Below, piece after piece: positions 45,797-53,645 of a stretch of DNA of 64,000 nt (the stretch's first letter is position 1; each line of letters opens with the position of its first letter). Source of the DNA: Methanobacteriales archaeon HGW-Methanobacteriales-1. Lineage in GTDB: Archaea; Methanobacteriota; Methanobacteria; Methanobacteriales; Methanobacteriaceae. A model generated the notes under the pieces. It saw nothing but the letters and a program-made list of their open reading frames with translations. It did not search any database and was not told the DNA's origin. Position numbers and translations under genes: made by a program. The stretch lies in the NCBI GenBank assembly GCA_002839705.1, contig PGYO01000001.1, positions 522,311 through 586,310 of the forward strand. Direction: 5' to 3'.

Positions 45797-45890
45797 CTTA
45801 ACCTAATATGGTTTAAGTCCACCACATTATAAAATCTTAGAGTGAACCGTATTTAGTTCAATTATATATATTGAACCATATATGATTCAA
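45797..45890. promoter_or_regulatory. three operator-like palindromes (TTGAACCNTATNTNGTTCAA)
   Basis: CTTAACCTAATATGGTTTAAG (45797-45817 as an imperfect repeat), TGAACCGTATTTAGTTCA (45843-45860) and TTGAACCATATATGATTCAA (45871-45890, one mismatch) share half-sites TTGAACC/GGTTCAA. They lie between the AlbA_2 gene (minus) and a remnant resembling a nucleotidyltransferase antitoxin (plus), recalling the operator array before the intact HEPN-MNT pair. Confidence 0.5.
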
Positions 45891-45927
45891 TTTTATTAGA
45901 ATTTTTTAAAAAATATAGCCATATTAA

Positions 45928-46080
45928 ATGGAAAAAGATGTTGATCTTCTTATTATTAGGCCCGTTCTTTGTTTCAAGATATATCTGGTTTACATTCAGT
46001 TAAGGAGTTTACAAGTGAGAAGAATCTAAATAGTAAAAATTTATTAAACAATTGGTGTAACTAAATTAGGGGATAATGTT
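45928..46080 (+). pseudogene. possible remnant of a MNT-type nucleotidyltransferase
   Basis: MEKDVDLLII at 45928 resembles the GSDIDLLII core of the intact MNT gene at 48318. After a frameshift, short coding-like segments (LFQDISGLHSVKEFTSEKN and TKLGDNVFLTE) follow before stops. No complete domain remains. The call is supported mainly by this short match and by the preceding palindromes. Confidence 0.3.
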
Positions 46081-46103
46081 TTTTTAACTGAAATTCACAC
46101 TCA

Positions 46104-46529
46104 TTAAACAATAATCTCTATCTTATCATAATTCATCACCGGAATCTTCTTATTCTTAGGCCCTTTCTTAAATTCAATAAGGCCTTCTTTTTCCAGTTTT
46201 TTCACTTTTACATGCACGGTCTTTATATCTTTATGAATCATGCGGGCCAGTTCTCGGATGGATTGGGGATTTTGGGTTTTAATTAAATTCAGTAATTCCA
46301 TTTCTACTTTTCCCAGGCTTAGTTTTTCGGTGATTGTGGTTTTACATTCCTGAATTACCTCTTCTAAGTTGTTAGAATAGTATTTCCAATTGTCCAGGTC
46401 CGTATATATCTTCATGTTCTCTGGATTTCTCTCATAAAGCGTTTCCAGTTTATTAATAGACCCATATGTTTTTTTCAGATCATGGATTAATTCTTCACCA
46501 GTTATTTCTCTTATGAGGGTGACTTTCAT
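46104..46529 (-). CDS. winged-helix DNA-binding protein (HVO_A0114-like antitoxin/regulator)
   Basis: Protein of 141 residues. The N-terminal half carries a helical region (EELIHDLKKTYGSINKLETLYERNP), the C-terminal half a winged helix: ELLNLIKTQNPQSIRELARMIHK, KTVHVKVKKLEKEGLIEF, then KIPVMNYDKIEIIV. This matches the HVO_A0114 family of putative DNA-binding antitoxins usually paired with a small toxin upstream. No intact toxin is adjacent; about 190 bp upstream contains only fragments. It may be an orphan antitoxin or regulator. Confidence 0.78.
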   Translation of the reverse strand: MKVTLIREITGEELIHDLKKTYGSINKLETLYERNPENMKIYTDLDNWKYYSNNLEEVIQECKTTITEKLSLGKVEMELLNLIKTQNPQSIRELARMIHKDIKTVHVKVKKLEKEGLIEFKKGPKNKKIPVMNYDKIEIIV

Positions 46530-46721
46530 TTTAAAGCTCCATTAATAATTCTTTTTTATTTATTCCTTTGTTTCTATGTTGGACATTATGGCTGTGGCCC
46601 AACCTCTTTTACTGACTCTACGATTAATGTTTTATCCAGATTCGAGCCTGAATAGTTTTAATGTGTTGTTATTTTAAAGATTACTTATATATATTTGTTG
46701 TAAAATTTACATCACTAAATT

Positions 46722-47498
46722 TTAATCTCCAATAATTTCATCACAATAATCTTTTATAACCTTCTGAAAAGCAAGGCCATAGTTTTCCAAAAATTTCACA
46801 CCCACGCCTTTAATTTTAATCAGGGATTTATCATTTTTAGGCATTTTCACGGCCATTTCTTTTAATGTCGAATTATTGCAAATAATGTAGGGGGCGAAAT
46901 TATTTTCTGTGGCTAATTCATTTCTTAATTTTCTAAGTTTTTCATATAATTTTTCGTCATAAACAAATGACTCTTTTTCATTTTTACCGGGTATATTCGG
47001 AGATAATAATTGCAAACTATTTTCATTTAATGTTAATAATTCTTTTCCAGAATTATATTTGATTTGAAGATAATTTTTGCTTATTAGCTCGTTAATTAAA
47101 TTTTTTAGCCATTCTTCTTGGCAATGGGATAATGCTGAATAAGTAGATAATTTATCAAGGGCCAAAGTAAGTATTTTCTCTGATTTTTTACCTTTAAGAA
47201 GGTCTAAGGTTTCAGATTTATCCAGAAGTAATGTTGATTCGTTTATACTATAAATAATAATCTTGCTTATGGCTAATTCATGTTCTTTTATTAATTTATT
47301 GAATCTAGCACCTTTGGAGATTAATATTTGGCCTGATGATTCTAATTGGTTAATTTCTGAATCAAGGGGATATGAATTATTATTTTTAGACTTTATTTTT
47401 ATTTGGGATTTAATAGAACGCTCTTTTAATATTCGATAATCATTATTTATTCCAGGATTAACGTCCCTAGTTTTATTGAGATCTTTTTCAGAAGACAT
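46722..47498 (-). CDS. RQC-HRDC protein lacking a helicase domain (RecQ C-terminus-like)
   Basis: Protein of 258 residues. After a low-complexity N-terminus it has a RecQ C-terminal winged helix: LDLLKGKKSEKILTLALDKL, STYSALSHCQEEWLKNLINELIS, KELLTLNENSLQLL. A HRDC domain follows: DEKLYEKLRKLRNELATENN, YIICNNSTLKEMAVKMP and IKGVGVKFLENYG. In RecQ these domains bind forked DNA. There is no upstream helicase domain in the frame or nearby, so it is either a stand-alone DNA-binding protein or the remaining end of a RecQ that lost its motor. A proper start (ATG) suggests expression. Confidence 0.78.
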   Translation of the reverse strand: MSSEKDLNKTRDVNPGINNDYRILKERSIKSQIKIKSKNNNSYPLDSEINQLESSGQILISKGARFNKLIKEHELAISKIIIYSINESTLLLDKSETLDLLKGKKSEKILTLALDKLSTYSALSHCQEEWLKNLINELISKNYLQIKYNSGKELLTLNENSLQLLSPNIPGKNEKESFVYDEKLYEKLRKLRNELATENNFAPYIICNNSTLKEMAVKMPKNDKSLIKIKGVGVKFLENYGLAFQKVIKDYCDEIIGD

Positions 47499-47702
47499 TT
47501 ATATCACTGAAATAATATTTATTATTACTAAATATATAACTATTATGATTATGTGAAAAAGAATTGAATTAAAGACATTTGAATTTTCTCAAATTAATAT
47601 CATACAATAAAAAAGTATTAATATTTATTCTTTTAATAATCATATAATAAACAAATTTTTATAAAATGCTTTTTAAATAAAATAATTAGATGGAGAATTA
47701 TA

Positions 47703-47849
47703 ATGAGTATCGTTAAAATGTCAAAAAAGAACACGGCTGCCATTAAAAAGCCTATAAAAGTGGCTGAAGAAAAAGAAGATATTCGTTCAGATTTTGTTGA
47801 AAAAATTAAAAGAAGGTCTAAGCAGAAGCCAGTTGATTTTAAAATTTAA
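47703..47849 (+). CDS. small antitoxin-like protein preceding a RelE-type toxin
   Basis: A 48-residue basic protein (MSIVKMSKKNTAAIKKPIKVA, then a short acidic stretch and FVEKIKRRSKQKPVDFKI). GGAG lies at normal distance before the ATG. Its position 11 bp before a RelE/ParE-like gene and its size fit the antitoxin of a type II pair. No recognised fold can be assigned. Confidence 0.55.
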   Translation: MSIVKMSKKNTAAIKKPIKVAEEKEDIRSDFVEKIKRRSKQKPVDFKI

Positions 47850-47860
47850 TTTTTGGTTTT

Positions 47861-48058
47861 ATGTATAATATTAAAATCAGCCCAGAACTTCTGGAAGAGC
47901 TGGAAAACCTTCAAGAAAAGGATTCTAAAAGTTATCAAAACATTGTAAAAAAAGTTCAAAGTATAGCTAATATTTTAGAATTAAACCCTAATCATTGTAA
48001 AAATCTCCGGAAACCTTTTGTTAATTCTGCAGAAATAGTATTAATTATATTAATATAG
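47861..48058 (+). CDS. truncated RelE/ParE-type toxin
   Basis: Protein of 65 residues beginning MYNIKISPELLEELENLQEKD with SYQNIVKKVQSIANILELNPNHCKNLRKPF, the first three-quarters of a RelE/ParE toxin. The expected C-terminal strands and catalytic basic residues (usually R-V-H-V-G-x-F-V-L) are absent, replaced by AEIVLIILI. The break coincides with a duplicated operator of the HEPN-MNT locus. The toxin is probably inactive. Confidence 0.68.
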   Translation: MYNIKISPELLEELENLQEKDSKSYQNIVKKVQSIANILELNPNHCKNLRKPFVNSAEIVLIILI

Positions 48059-48062
48059 ATAA

Positions 48063-48102
48063 TATGGTAGAACTACCATAATGTTATGGTGATACTACCA
48101 TA
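48063..48102. promoter_or_regulatory. duplicated operator pair (distal copy)
   Basis: TATGGTAGAACTACCATA (48063-48080) and TATGGTGATACTACCATA (48085-48102) are perfect and near-perfect palindromes, 22 bp apart. They repeat the pair that overlaps the MNT gene start, 218 bp downstream. This copy follows the truncated toxin. Confidence 0.7.
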
Positions 48103-48280
48103 ATAAACGGAATATAATTTATTATATTTTTGAAAATATATTTAAAAAAACTGTTATAATGATTTTTGATTATTTAAAATGTATATTTAATCTTAAAATC
48201 CTTTATTTTATTTATAAAGTTAAATTAATTAATAAAAACTAATTTTTAGAAAACTATATTAATTAATTATACATATATAA

Positions 48281-48320
48281 TATGGTAGAACTACCATAAT
48301 GTTATGGTGATATTACCATG
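48281..48320. promoter_or_regulatory. operator pair overlapping the MNT gene start
   Basis: TATGGTAGAACTACCATA (48281-48298) and TATGGTGATATTACCATG (48303-48320), 22 bp apart, lie directly at the start of the MNT antitoxin; the ATG itself is the last half-site. Bound protein would block transcription start and ribosome access. The MNT protein has its own N-terminal winged helix, the obvious candidate binder. Confidence 0.72.
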
Positions 48321-48893
48321 AAAAAAAAAGATGTGGATATTTTAATTTCATTGTTAGAGAACGATAGTACACAAATAACTATCAGTCAGCTATCTAAAGA
48401 GACTAATACTGATTATAAAACAGTACATGATATTGTTAAAAGACTGGAAAAAGAAAATCTAATCTTCCTGGAGAAGTTGGGGAAAGCATATAATATTGTT
48501 TTAAATAAAAAAAATCATCACTGCCTTTTTGAAGCTGAATTTAAGCGAAGAGAAGATTTAATCAAGAATCTGGATTTTAAAGTCCTATATAATAAACTAA
48601 ACAACCTTAGCTTTCCATTTATTTCCCTTATTTTCGGATCTAATGCTAAAAAAGAAGCATTATATGGATCTGATATTGATCTTTTAATAATATGTGAAAA
48701 AAATCGTGAAAATGATTTTGAAAGCATTATTTCTTTATTACCCTTGGATATTCATCTTACAACTTTAAATTTTGAAGATTTTATGGATATGGCCATGAGC
48801 AAAGAATTTACCGTTGTTTCGGAGGCTATGAAAAATAATATAATATTAGTGGGTATTGAAGATTATTACCGGATGTTAAATAATGTTAGATGA
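48318..48893 (+). CDS. winged-helix plus MNT nucleotidyltransferase antitoxin
   Basis: Protein of 191 residues. The N-terminal winged helix (about 1-60: TISQLSKETNTDYKTVHDIVKRLEKENLIFLEK) precedes a minimal nucleotidyltransferase with FGSNAKKEALYGSDIDLLII, the motif GSxA (107-110) and SDID (118-121). MNT proteins pair with HEPN toxins and neutralise them by AMP transfer or binding. The fused DNA-binding domain suggests autoregulation at the palindromes overlapping its start. Overlaps the HEPN gene by 11 bp. Confidence 0.88.
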   Translation: MKKKDVDILISLLENDSTQITISQLSKETNTDYKTVHDIVKRLEKENLIFLEKLGKAYNIVLNKKNHHCLFEAEFKRREDLIKNLDFKVLYNKLNNLSFPFISLIFGSNAKKEALYGSDIDLLIICEKNRENDFESIISLLPLDIHLTTLNFEDFMDMAMSKEFTVVSEAMKNNIILVGIEDYYRMLNNVR

Positions 48894-49416
48894 TAATAAA
48901 ATTATTCAGGCAGAAAAAAACGTTAAATCCTATTTTAAAGAGGGGTTATTAAAAAATAAAACTCCTGATGAAAATATTATAAATATTTTAATAAAAAATT
49001 CACAAGAGAGTATAAAGGTTGCCGATTTTTTAGATAAAAATGATATGTCTTCTCTGTGGGTTATAGTGTGTTCTTATTACGCCATGTATTATATGGCCAA
49101 TGCAATACTCTGCAAAATGGGTTATAAAGTAGGTGATCGTATTTCCCATAAAGTAACCAGTGATGCATTGATAGTTTATATTAGAAATAAATTAGAACAA
49201 AAATATTTAGAAGACTTTGAGGAAGCAAAAGAAGAGGCTCTAGATGTTACTAAATTGAAAGCAAATGATTTAATAGAAAGCTTTGAATTTGAACGAATTA
49301 AAAGATCTAAATTTCAATATAATATGACCGAATCAGTAAAAACATCAAAGGCGAAGACATCATTAGATAGATCTAAAAGATTCCTTTTTGAAATTGAGAA
49401 ATTATTATTAAAATAG
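48883..49416 (+). CDS. HEPN-domain toxin of the HEPN-MNT pair
   Basis: Protein of 177 residues, mostly helical. NIINILIKNSQESIKVADFL, SSLWVIVCSYYAMYYMANAIL, and FEFERIKRSKFQYNMTE, in which R141-x4-Y146 is the catalytic-type motif, place it in the HEPN family associated with MNT partners. Toxins of this class cut RNA, and the partner gene overlaps upstream. A four-helix bundle and no signal peptide suit a cytosolic ribonuclease. Confidence 0.86.
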   Translation: MLDDNKIIQAEKNVKSYFKEGLLKNKTPDENIINILIKNSQESIKVADFLDKNDMSSLWVIVCSYYAMYYMANAILCKMGYKVGDRISHKVTSDALIVYIRNKLEQKYLEDFEEAKEEALDVTKLKANDLIESFEFERIKRSKFQYNMTESVKTSKAKTSLDRSKRFLFEIEKLLLK

Positions 49417-49599
49417 TCATTTTTAAAGGAATAAGCCAAAAAATAAACAATTAACCATTATCTAAATAATTAGAATCAACCCTTTTTTTTAACTACAACC
49501 TCTTGAATGCATTTTTAATTTCCTATTATTTTATGAATTAGTCATAAATTTATTTATATCTAGACATCTAGATTATAGATTACTTCTAAGGTGAAAAAT

Positions 49600-50343
49600 A
49601 TGAAAAAAAAATTTCTTATACTTGCTTTTGTATGTTGTGTTTTTGTAAGCATGACGGCCATTTCAGCCAGTTACTTACCCTCAGGATATTATAATAATGT
49701 TAACATTGGTAACTATCAACCAATAGGTGCTGGTCCTTTCAATACTGTAGGGTTTACCATAACCAGCCCATCATCATCAAGCTTAAAAACAGAATGGCGA
49801 AGTGAACTAGTTTATGTCAGTTATCATGTTCAAATAGACATAGCATATTATACAACTACTGGAACGCTAAAACGTGTTGCAGATGATTTTGATGTACCGA
49901 TAATGGGGGATTATAGTGGACATACATTGGAAACCCCGGATATTGACACCTCTAAAAATGTCATTGTAAGTGTAACTTCACAGAAATTGAGTTTTGGAGG
50001 CACAACATACAATGATGACAAAATTCCACCTAAAATAATTGCAACTAAACCCCTCAATAACTCCAAACATTTATCTCTAACCTCACCTATAAAGATCAAA
50101 TTCAGTGAAAAAATCAGCAAAGGAACAAAATTCTCAAAAATCTACATTAAAAACCTAAAAACGAATAAAATCGCAAAATCAACAGTAGCCAGCATATCTG
50201 GAAACACCCTAACCATCAAAATGACCAGAAGCAGACTAAGTCTTAACACCTATCGAGTTTATATACCAGCTGGAGCAGTCAAAGATGCTGCAGGAAATAA
50301 AAACAAAGGATATGTGCTAAAATTCAAAACAATCAAATACTAA
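49600..50343 (+). CDS. secreted protein with Big_5/SbsA-type Ig-like domain
   Basis: Protein of 247 residues with a signal peptide (FLILAFVCCVFVSMTAISA). The mature chain has an N-terminal beta-rich part and a C-terminal Ig-like domain: PPKIIATKPLNNSKHLSLTSPIKIKFSEKIS, ending KDAAGNKNKGYVLKFKTI, the SbsA/Big_5 pattern. The ATG at 49600 is chosen; the GTG three codons earlier is part of AAGGTGA. It probably sits on the cell surface. Similar methanogen proteins are linked to adhesion. Confidence 0.82.
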   Translation: MKKKFLILAFVCCVFVSMTAISASYLPSGYYNNVNIGNYQPIGAGPFNTVGFTITSPSSSSLKTEWRSELVYVSYHVQIDIAYYTTTGTLKRVADDFDVPIMGDYSGHTLETPDIDTSKNVIVSVTSQKLSFGGTTYNDDKIPPKIIATKPLNNSKHLSLTSPIKIKFSEKISKGTKFSKIYIKNLKTNKIAKSTVASISGNTLTIKMTRSRLSLNTYRVYIPAGAVKDAAGNKNKGYVLKFKTIKY

Positions 50344-50522
50344 TTCTTTTATTTTTTTAAATACAATCTTAAATTCAATAAACATTAAATATGGAAGTAA
50401 GTGTTTAGTATTGTCTGAATAATGAATATAAAATGAAATATTATATTGCGATAGTATATCAGTCCTTTAGTTTAAATAAAAATCTATTTCACTCACCACC
50501 AACATAATAAAATAAGATAAAC

Positions 50523-51731
50523 ATGGTGGAACTACTATTCTTTCTCATAATGCTATTTATAGTGGCCTTAATATCAAGTAAAATTGATAATTTACCGGTA
50601 TCGGCCCAGATGATTTTCATATTTGCCGGCATAGCAGCCGGCTATTTTTTAACGGGTTTTGTGGATGTGCGAGAACCTCCCATATCCACCATCGTGCTTA
50701 TAATTGCCGAAGTGGCCCTGGTACTGGTGCTGTTCACCGATGCCTCCCAGGTCAAATTAGGGGCCCTCAAATCAAATCTATTAACCCTAAGACTTTTATC
50801 TGTAGGCCTAATATCTACCCTAATCCTGGGAATTCTGGCTGCAGCGGCAATATTCACTGATTTAACTTTTTGGGAAGCTGCCATCATTGGAATAGTTCTG
50901 GCCCCTACTGATGCGGCCCTGGGCCAGATTGTAGTTAAAAATAAGAAAATCCCGGAAAAAATCCGCAAAGCCCTGGAAATGGAAAGTGGTTTAAATGATG
51001 GATTGTGTGTGCCATTTTTACTGGTATTTATTGCCATAGGCCTGGCTGAGGAGACATTTTCCCCCATGGGATATTTTATAGAGGTGGCCCTGGCCCAGAT
51101 AGGATTAGGGGCCCTGGTAGGTCTGGGTGTGGGAATCATTGGTTCTGGAGTGGTTATAAAATCCCGTGATAAGGGATGGATCACCCCCGAGTATCAGAGA
51201 ATCGCCTTTTTAGTTTTAGCCGTAATTTCTTTCCTTTTAGCTGATGAAATTGGGGGCAGTGGATTTATAGCGGCCTTTGTAGGTGGCCTGGCTACAGGAT
51301 ACATCACCCGGGATGCAGGGAAAGTTCTCATTGACTTTGCCGAGGCCGAAGGCCAGTTTCTTAACCTAACAGTTTTCTTTATTTTAGGGATAATAATCGC
51401 GGGATTGCTACCATTTATCACCTGGCAAATCGTTCTCTATGCAATTTTAAGCTTAACCATTATCCGTATGCTGCCCGTGGCCCTATCCCTACTGGGGGCC
51501 AAAGTTGACATAAGTTCCATCTTATTCATGGGTTGGTTTGGGCCTCGGGGCCTGGCCTCGGTGGTATTGGCCCTGATTGCTTTGGAAGAGCTGGGATCTT
51601 TTCCTAGCGAGGATACTTTTATTTTAGTCATTTTTGTAACGGTGCTATTTAGTGTGGTGGCCCATGGGGTGACGGCCCTGCCTTTGTCTAAACGTTATGT
51701 AGAACGGTTGAAACACCATTTAAATAGTTAA
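50523..51731 (+). CDS. NhaP-type Na+/H+ (cation:proton) antiporter
   Basis: Protein of 402 residues with about 12 membrane helices. VLAPTDAALGQIVVKNKKIPEKIRKALEMESGLNDGLCVPFLLV contains the TD and ND motifs of CPA1 exchangers, and WFGPRGLASVVLALIALEE near the end is also typical. It exchanges Na+ or K+ for protons across the cytoplasmic membrane, important for ion homeostasis in methanogens. A ribosome-binding site is not obvious, so a leaderless start is possible. Confidence 0.92.
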   Translation: MVELLFFLIMLFIVALISSKIDNLPVSAQMIFIFAGIAAGYFLTGFVDVREPPISTIVLIIAEVALVLVLFTDASQVKLGALKSNLLTLRLLSVGLISTLILGILAAAAIFTDLTFWEAAIIGIVLAPTDAALGQIVVKNKKIPEKIRKALEMESGLNDGLCVPFLLVFIAIGLAEETFSPMGYFIEVALAQIGLGALVGLGVGIIGSGVVIKSRDKGWITPEYQRIAFLVLAVISFLLADEIGGSGFIAAFVGGLATGYITRDAGKVLIDFAEAEGQFLNLTVFFILGIIIAGLLPFITWQIVLYAILSLTIIRMLPVALSLLGAKVDISSILFMGWFGPRGLASVVLALIALEELGSFPSEDTFILVIFVTVLFSVVAHGVTALPLSKRYVERLKHHLNS

Positions 51732-51840
51732 ATTATTATGATAAAAAGTAATATTAATTTTTTTATTTGTCATATAAGTGTCCTATATTTTAATCATTAA
51801 AAAGAATATACTTCATCCATTTTTTATATCAAAAAGCATT

Positions 51841-51926
51841 TATAATATGTTTATCTGATAAATAACGCCTTAATATTCTTTTTTTAACATCAGGAGAAAT
51901 ATTCATAAATTCCGACATAGTAATAT
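51841..51926 (-). pseudogene. fragment of an AlbA_2/Schlafen-type gene (wHTH end)
   Basis: Minus-strand frame ITMSEFMNISPDVKKRILRRYLSDKH matches the C-terminal winged helix of the intact protein at 44371 (ITMSEFKRVSPDVNERTLRRYLSDLV). No upstream part is present. A short relic of an old duplication or a lost paralogue. Confidence 0.6.
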
Positions 51927-52013
51927 AAAAACACCATATCGTTCATTGATAGGTTTCAGAAATATGATTAAAAATCAAAATTTAATATGTCCTTAAAAAT
52001 AAAAAAATGAGGT

Positions 52014-52688
52014 TTAATAATAATCAAAAACCTCTATCTTCCATTTTCCTAAATTGGCAGCTATTATACGGAGATAATAATCCCCTGAACCTTCATTTAT
52101 AATAAATTCCTTTTTTTCAGTTGTTTTATTAAAAGAATCAATATCGCCTTTACCAGCATACAATCCTGTCTCACCTACTGGATAAGCATATACTGAGAAT
52201 ACAGCATATTCTGGTGAGTCTGCGGTTGCACTAACTTTAAGTTTAAATTTGCTTCCCTTTATATTAAATGAGCTGGTATTGTCATAGTCAGCACCAGTAA
52301 AATTAGCCACACTGTGCCAGGTACCACTACCACTAACACTATCAGTAGATGTACTGGAAGAATTATCATTCACATCTACAGTATTCTGATCCATGGATAA
52401 TAAACCAAATATCCCTAAAATCAATATAATTCCCACACAACAAACACCCACACCGATTAGAAGTTTTAATCCATGTTTATTTAAAAATCCCTCAGATTTT
52501 TCAGGTCTACTTGATTTTTGTGCTCTTTCATTTAATGGTTTTCCAATGGGTTTACCTTTTGGTTTAGGCATTGGTTCATTTAATGGTTCTTTAATAGAAC
52601 CGAAATCTGGCATAGTGGTGCCGCAATTTTCACAGAACTTGGCGTCTTCCTTATTTTCTTTTCCACATTTGGAACATATTTTACCCAT
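52014..52688 (-). CDS. zinc-ribbon membrane protein with extracytoplasmic domain
   Basis: Protein of 224 residues. It begins with a zinc ribbon (CSKCGKENKEDAKFCENCG), then a Pro/Lys-rich linker, one membrane segment (LLIGVGVCCVGIILILGIFGLL, about 77-98), a Ser/Thr/Asp-rich spacer and a beta-rich C-terminal domain with GTWHSVANFTG and GSGDYYLRIIAANLGKWKIEV. The arrangement (cytosolic zinc ribbon, single TM, outside domain) is frequent in Methanobacteriales and of unknown role. Three 59-60 bp tandem repeats lie directly upstream. Confidence 0.8.
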   Translation of the reverse strand: MGKICSKCGKENKEDAKFCENCGTTMPDFGSIKEPLNEPMPKPKGKPIGKPLNERAQKSSRPEKSEGFLNKHGLKLLIGVGVCCVGIILILGIFGLLSMDQNTVDVNDNSSSTSTDSVSGSGTWHSVANFTGADYDNTSSFNIKGSKFKLKVSATADSPEYAVFSVYAYPVGETGLYAGKGDIDSFNKTTEKKEFIINEGSGDYYLRIIAANLGKWKIEVFDYY

Positions 52689-52701
52689 TTTTACCCTCCT
52701 T

Positions 52702-52850
52702 AGTTTTTCTTTTATCCTGATTAGTAGGATTGTGTTTAAATATCTAATTTATGAATTTAGTTTTTTTCTTTTATCCTGATTAGTAGGATTGTGTTTAAAT
52801 ATCTAATTTATGAATTTAGTTTTTTTTCTTTTATCCTGATTAGTAGGATT
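52702..52850. repeat. three tandem repeats (59-60 bp) containing a palindrome
   Basis: Nearly identical units (TTTTATCCTGATTAGTAGGATTG core followed by TTTAAATATCTAATTTATGAATT spacers) have palindromes at 52714-52730, 52773-52789 and 52833-52849 of the form ATCCT...AGGAT. The last unit is truncated at its far end. They lie immediately upstream of the zinc-ribbon gene, probably an iterated promoter/operator. Confidence 0.78.
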
Positions 52851-52884
52851 GTAATTATTTAATATCAGAATTTAAGAAATTTAT

Positions 52885-53256
52885 CTAACTAATGCTCCCA
52901 CCAATTATAGCCCATTTAATGGCCTTAATTAAAATAGCCAGCCCCACTCCAGCCATCACGCCGGAAAAAAATCTTAAAACATTATTACTTTTTCTGAACC
53001 CAAATAATTGAGTTGAACCATCTAAAAAAGTGGGTAGTGTCATTAAAAAGGCCAATAACAACAATAGATAACTGTAATCTACATAGTAAAAGTACACATA
53101 TATAAAATATGAGAACCCTCCTAAATAGATACCGGTACACCTGGAACAAACAGGGAAATAATGCTCCCTAATCTTAAATGTTCTCTCTGGCAGCCGGTGG
53201 CAAAAAGAAATCATGGATAATATTTTTTTTAGGGAGTACTGGTTTTTTTCATTCAT
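52885..53256 (-). CDS. DUF2085 family membrane protein
   Basis: Protein of about 123 residues. FCHRLPERTFKIREHYFPVCSRCTGIYLGG is the DUF2085 signature (His, three Cys near the first helix), followed by three membrane helices (IYVYFYYVDYSYLLLLLAFL, and others). Family function is unknown, possibly metal or redox related. ATG at 53256 used; a TTG 27 bases upstream is the only alternative and neither has a clear ribosome-binding site. On the minus strand it is separated from the zinc-ribbon gene by the tandem repeats. Confidence 0.78.
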   Translation of the reverse strand: MNEKNQYSLKKILSMISFCHRLPERTFKIREHYFPVCSRCTGIYLGGFSYFIYVYFYYVDYSYLLLLLAFLMTLPTFLDGSTQLFGFRKSNNVLRFFSGVMAGVGLAILIKAIKWAIIGGSIS

Positions 53257-53372
53257 AATTATACAATTTGAATTTAGTTTCAATATTATTAATATTTATT
53301 ATTATGGATAATCAAAAGAGTTAAATGCTAATATTCATTTATTATATTCTCTAAATAAGACTTTTTCAAGAC

Positions 53373-53580
53373 TTAATCAAAATATCCATTATTTATCATT
53401 TTTTCTAAAAATCTCAAAATCAACACCTCTAAATAATCCACATTATCTGGAATAATGACATATGTCCACTATCATCAATCAACTCAAAATATGAACCTTC
53501 GATTAGATTATAGGTCTCCCTTTACAATGAAACTGAAATAAAAACATCATCTTGCCCGGTTAGTTTTTTGCTAAGGAACT
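53373..53580 (-). pseudogene. remnant of an alpha/beta hydrolase C-terminus
   Basis: Minus-strand frames give KLTGQDDVFISVS, then FELIDDSGHMS, then after a frameshift IPDNVDYLEVLILRFLEKM to a stop at 53373. DSGHM plus a following PDNV helix is the catalytic His region of alpha/beta hydrolases. No nucleophile elbow or start is present. It fills most of the 362-bp gap at 53284-53645, which otherwise holds the promoter of the next plus-strand gene. Confidence 0.6.
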
Positions 53581-53645
53581 ATCTTTTTGAATAGAAATTA
53601 TATCCTATTAAAAAGCAATATACTAAACAGGGGAGGTTTTTTAAA

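Noticed and set aside
46530..46721. Possible toxin gene upstream of the HVO_A0114-like antitoxin
   Set aside because: Only a short readable segment (NRRVSKRGWATAIMSN on the minus strand) with stops on both sides; it cannot be assigned to a toxin family.
50642..51631. Minus-strand frames opposite the antiporter gene
   Set aside because: Composition is typical of antisense to membrane-protein codons; no start signal and no recognisable motif.
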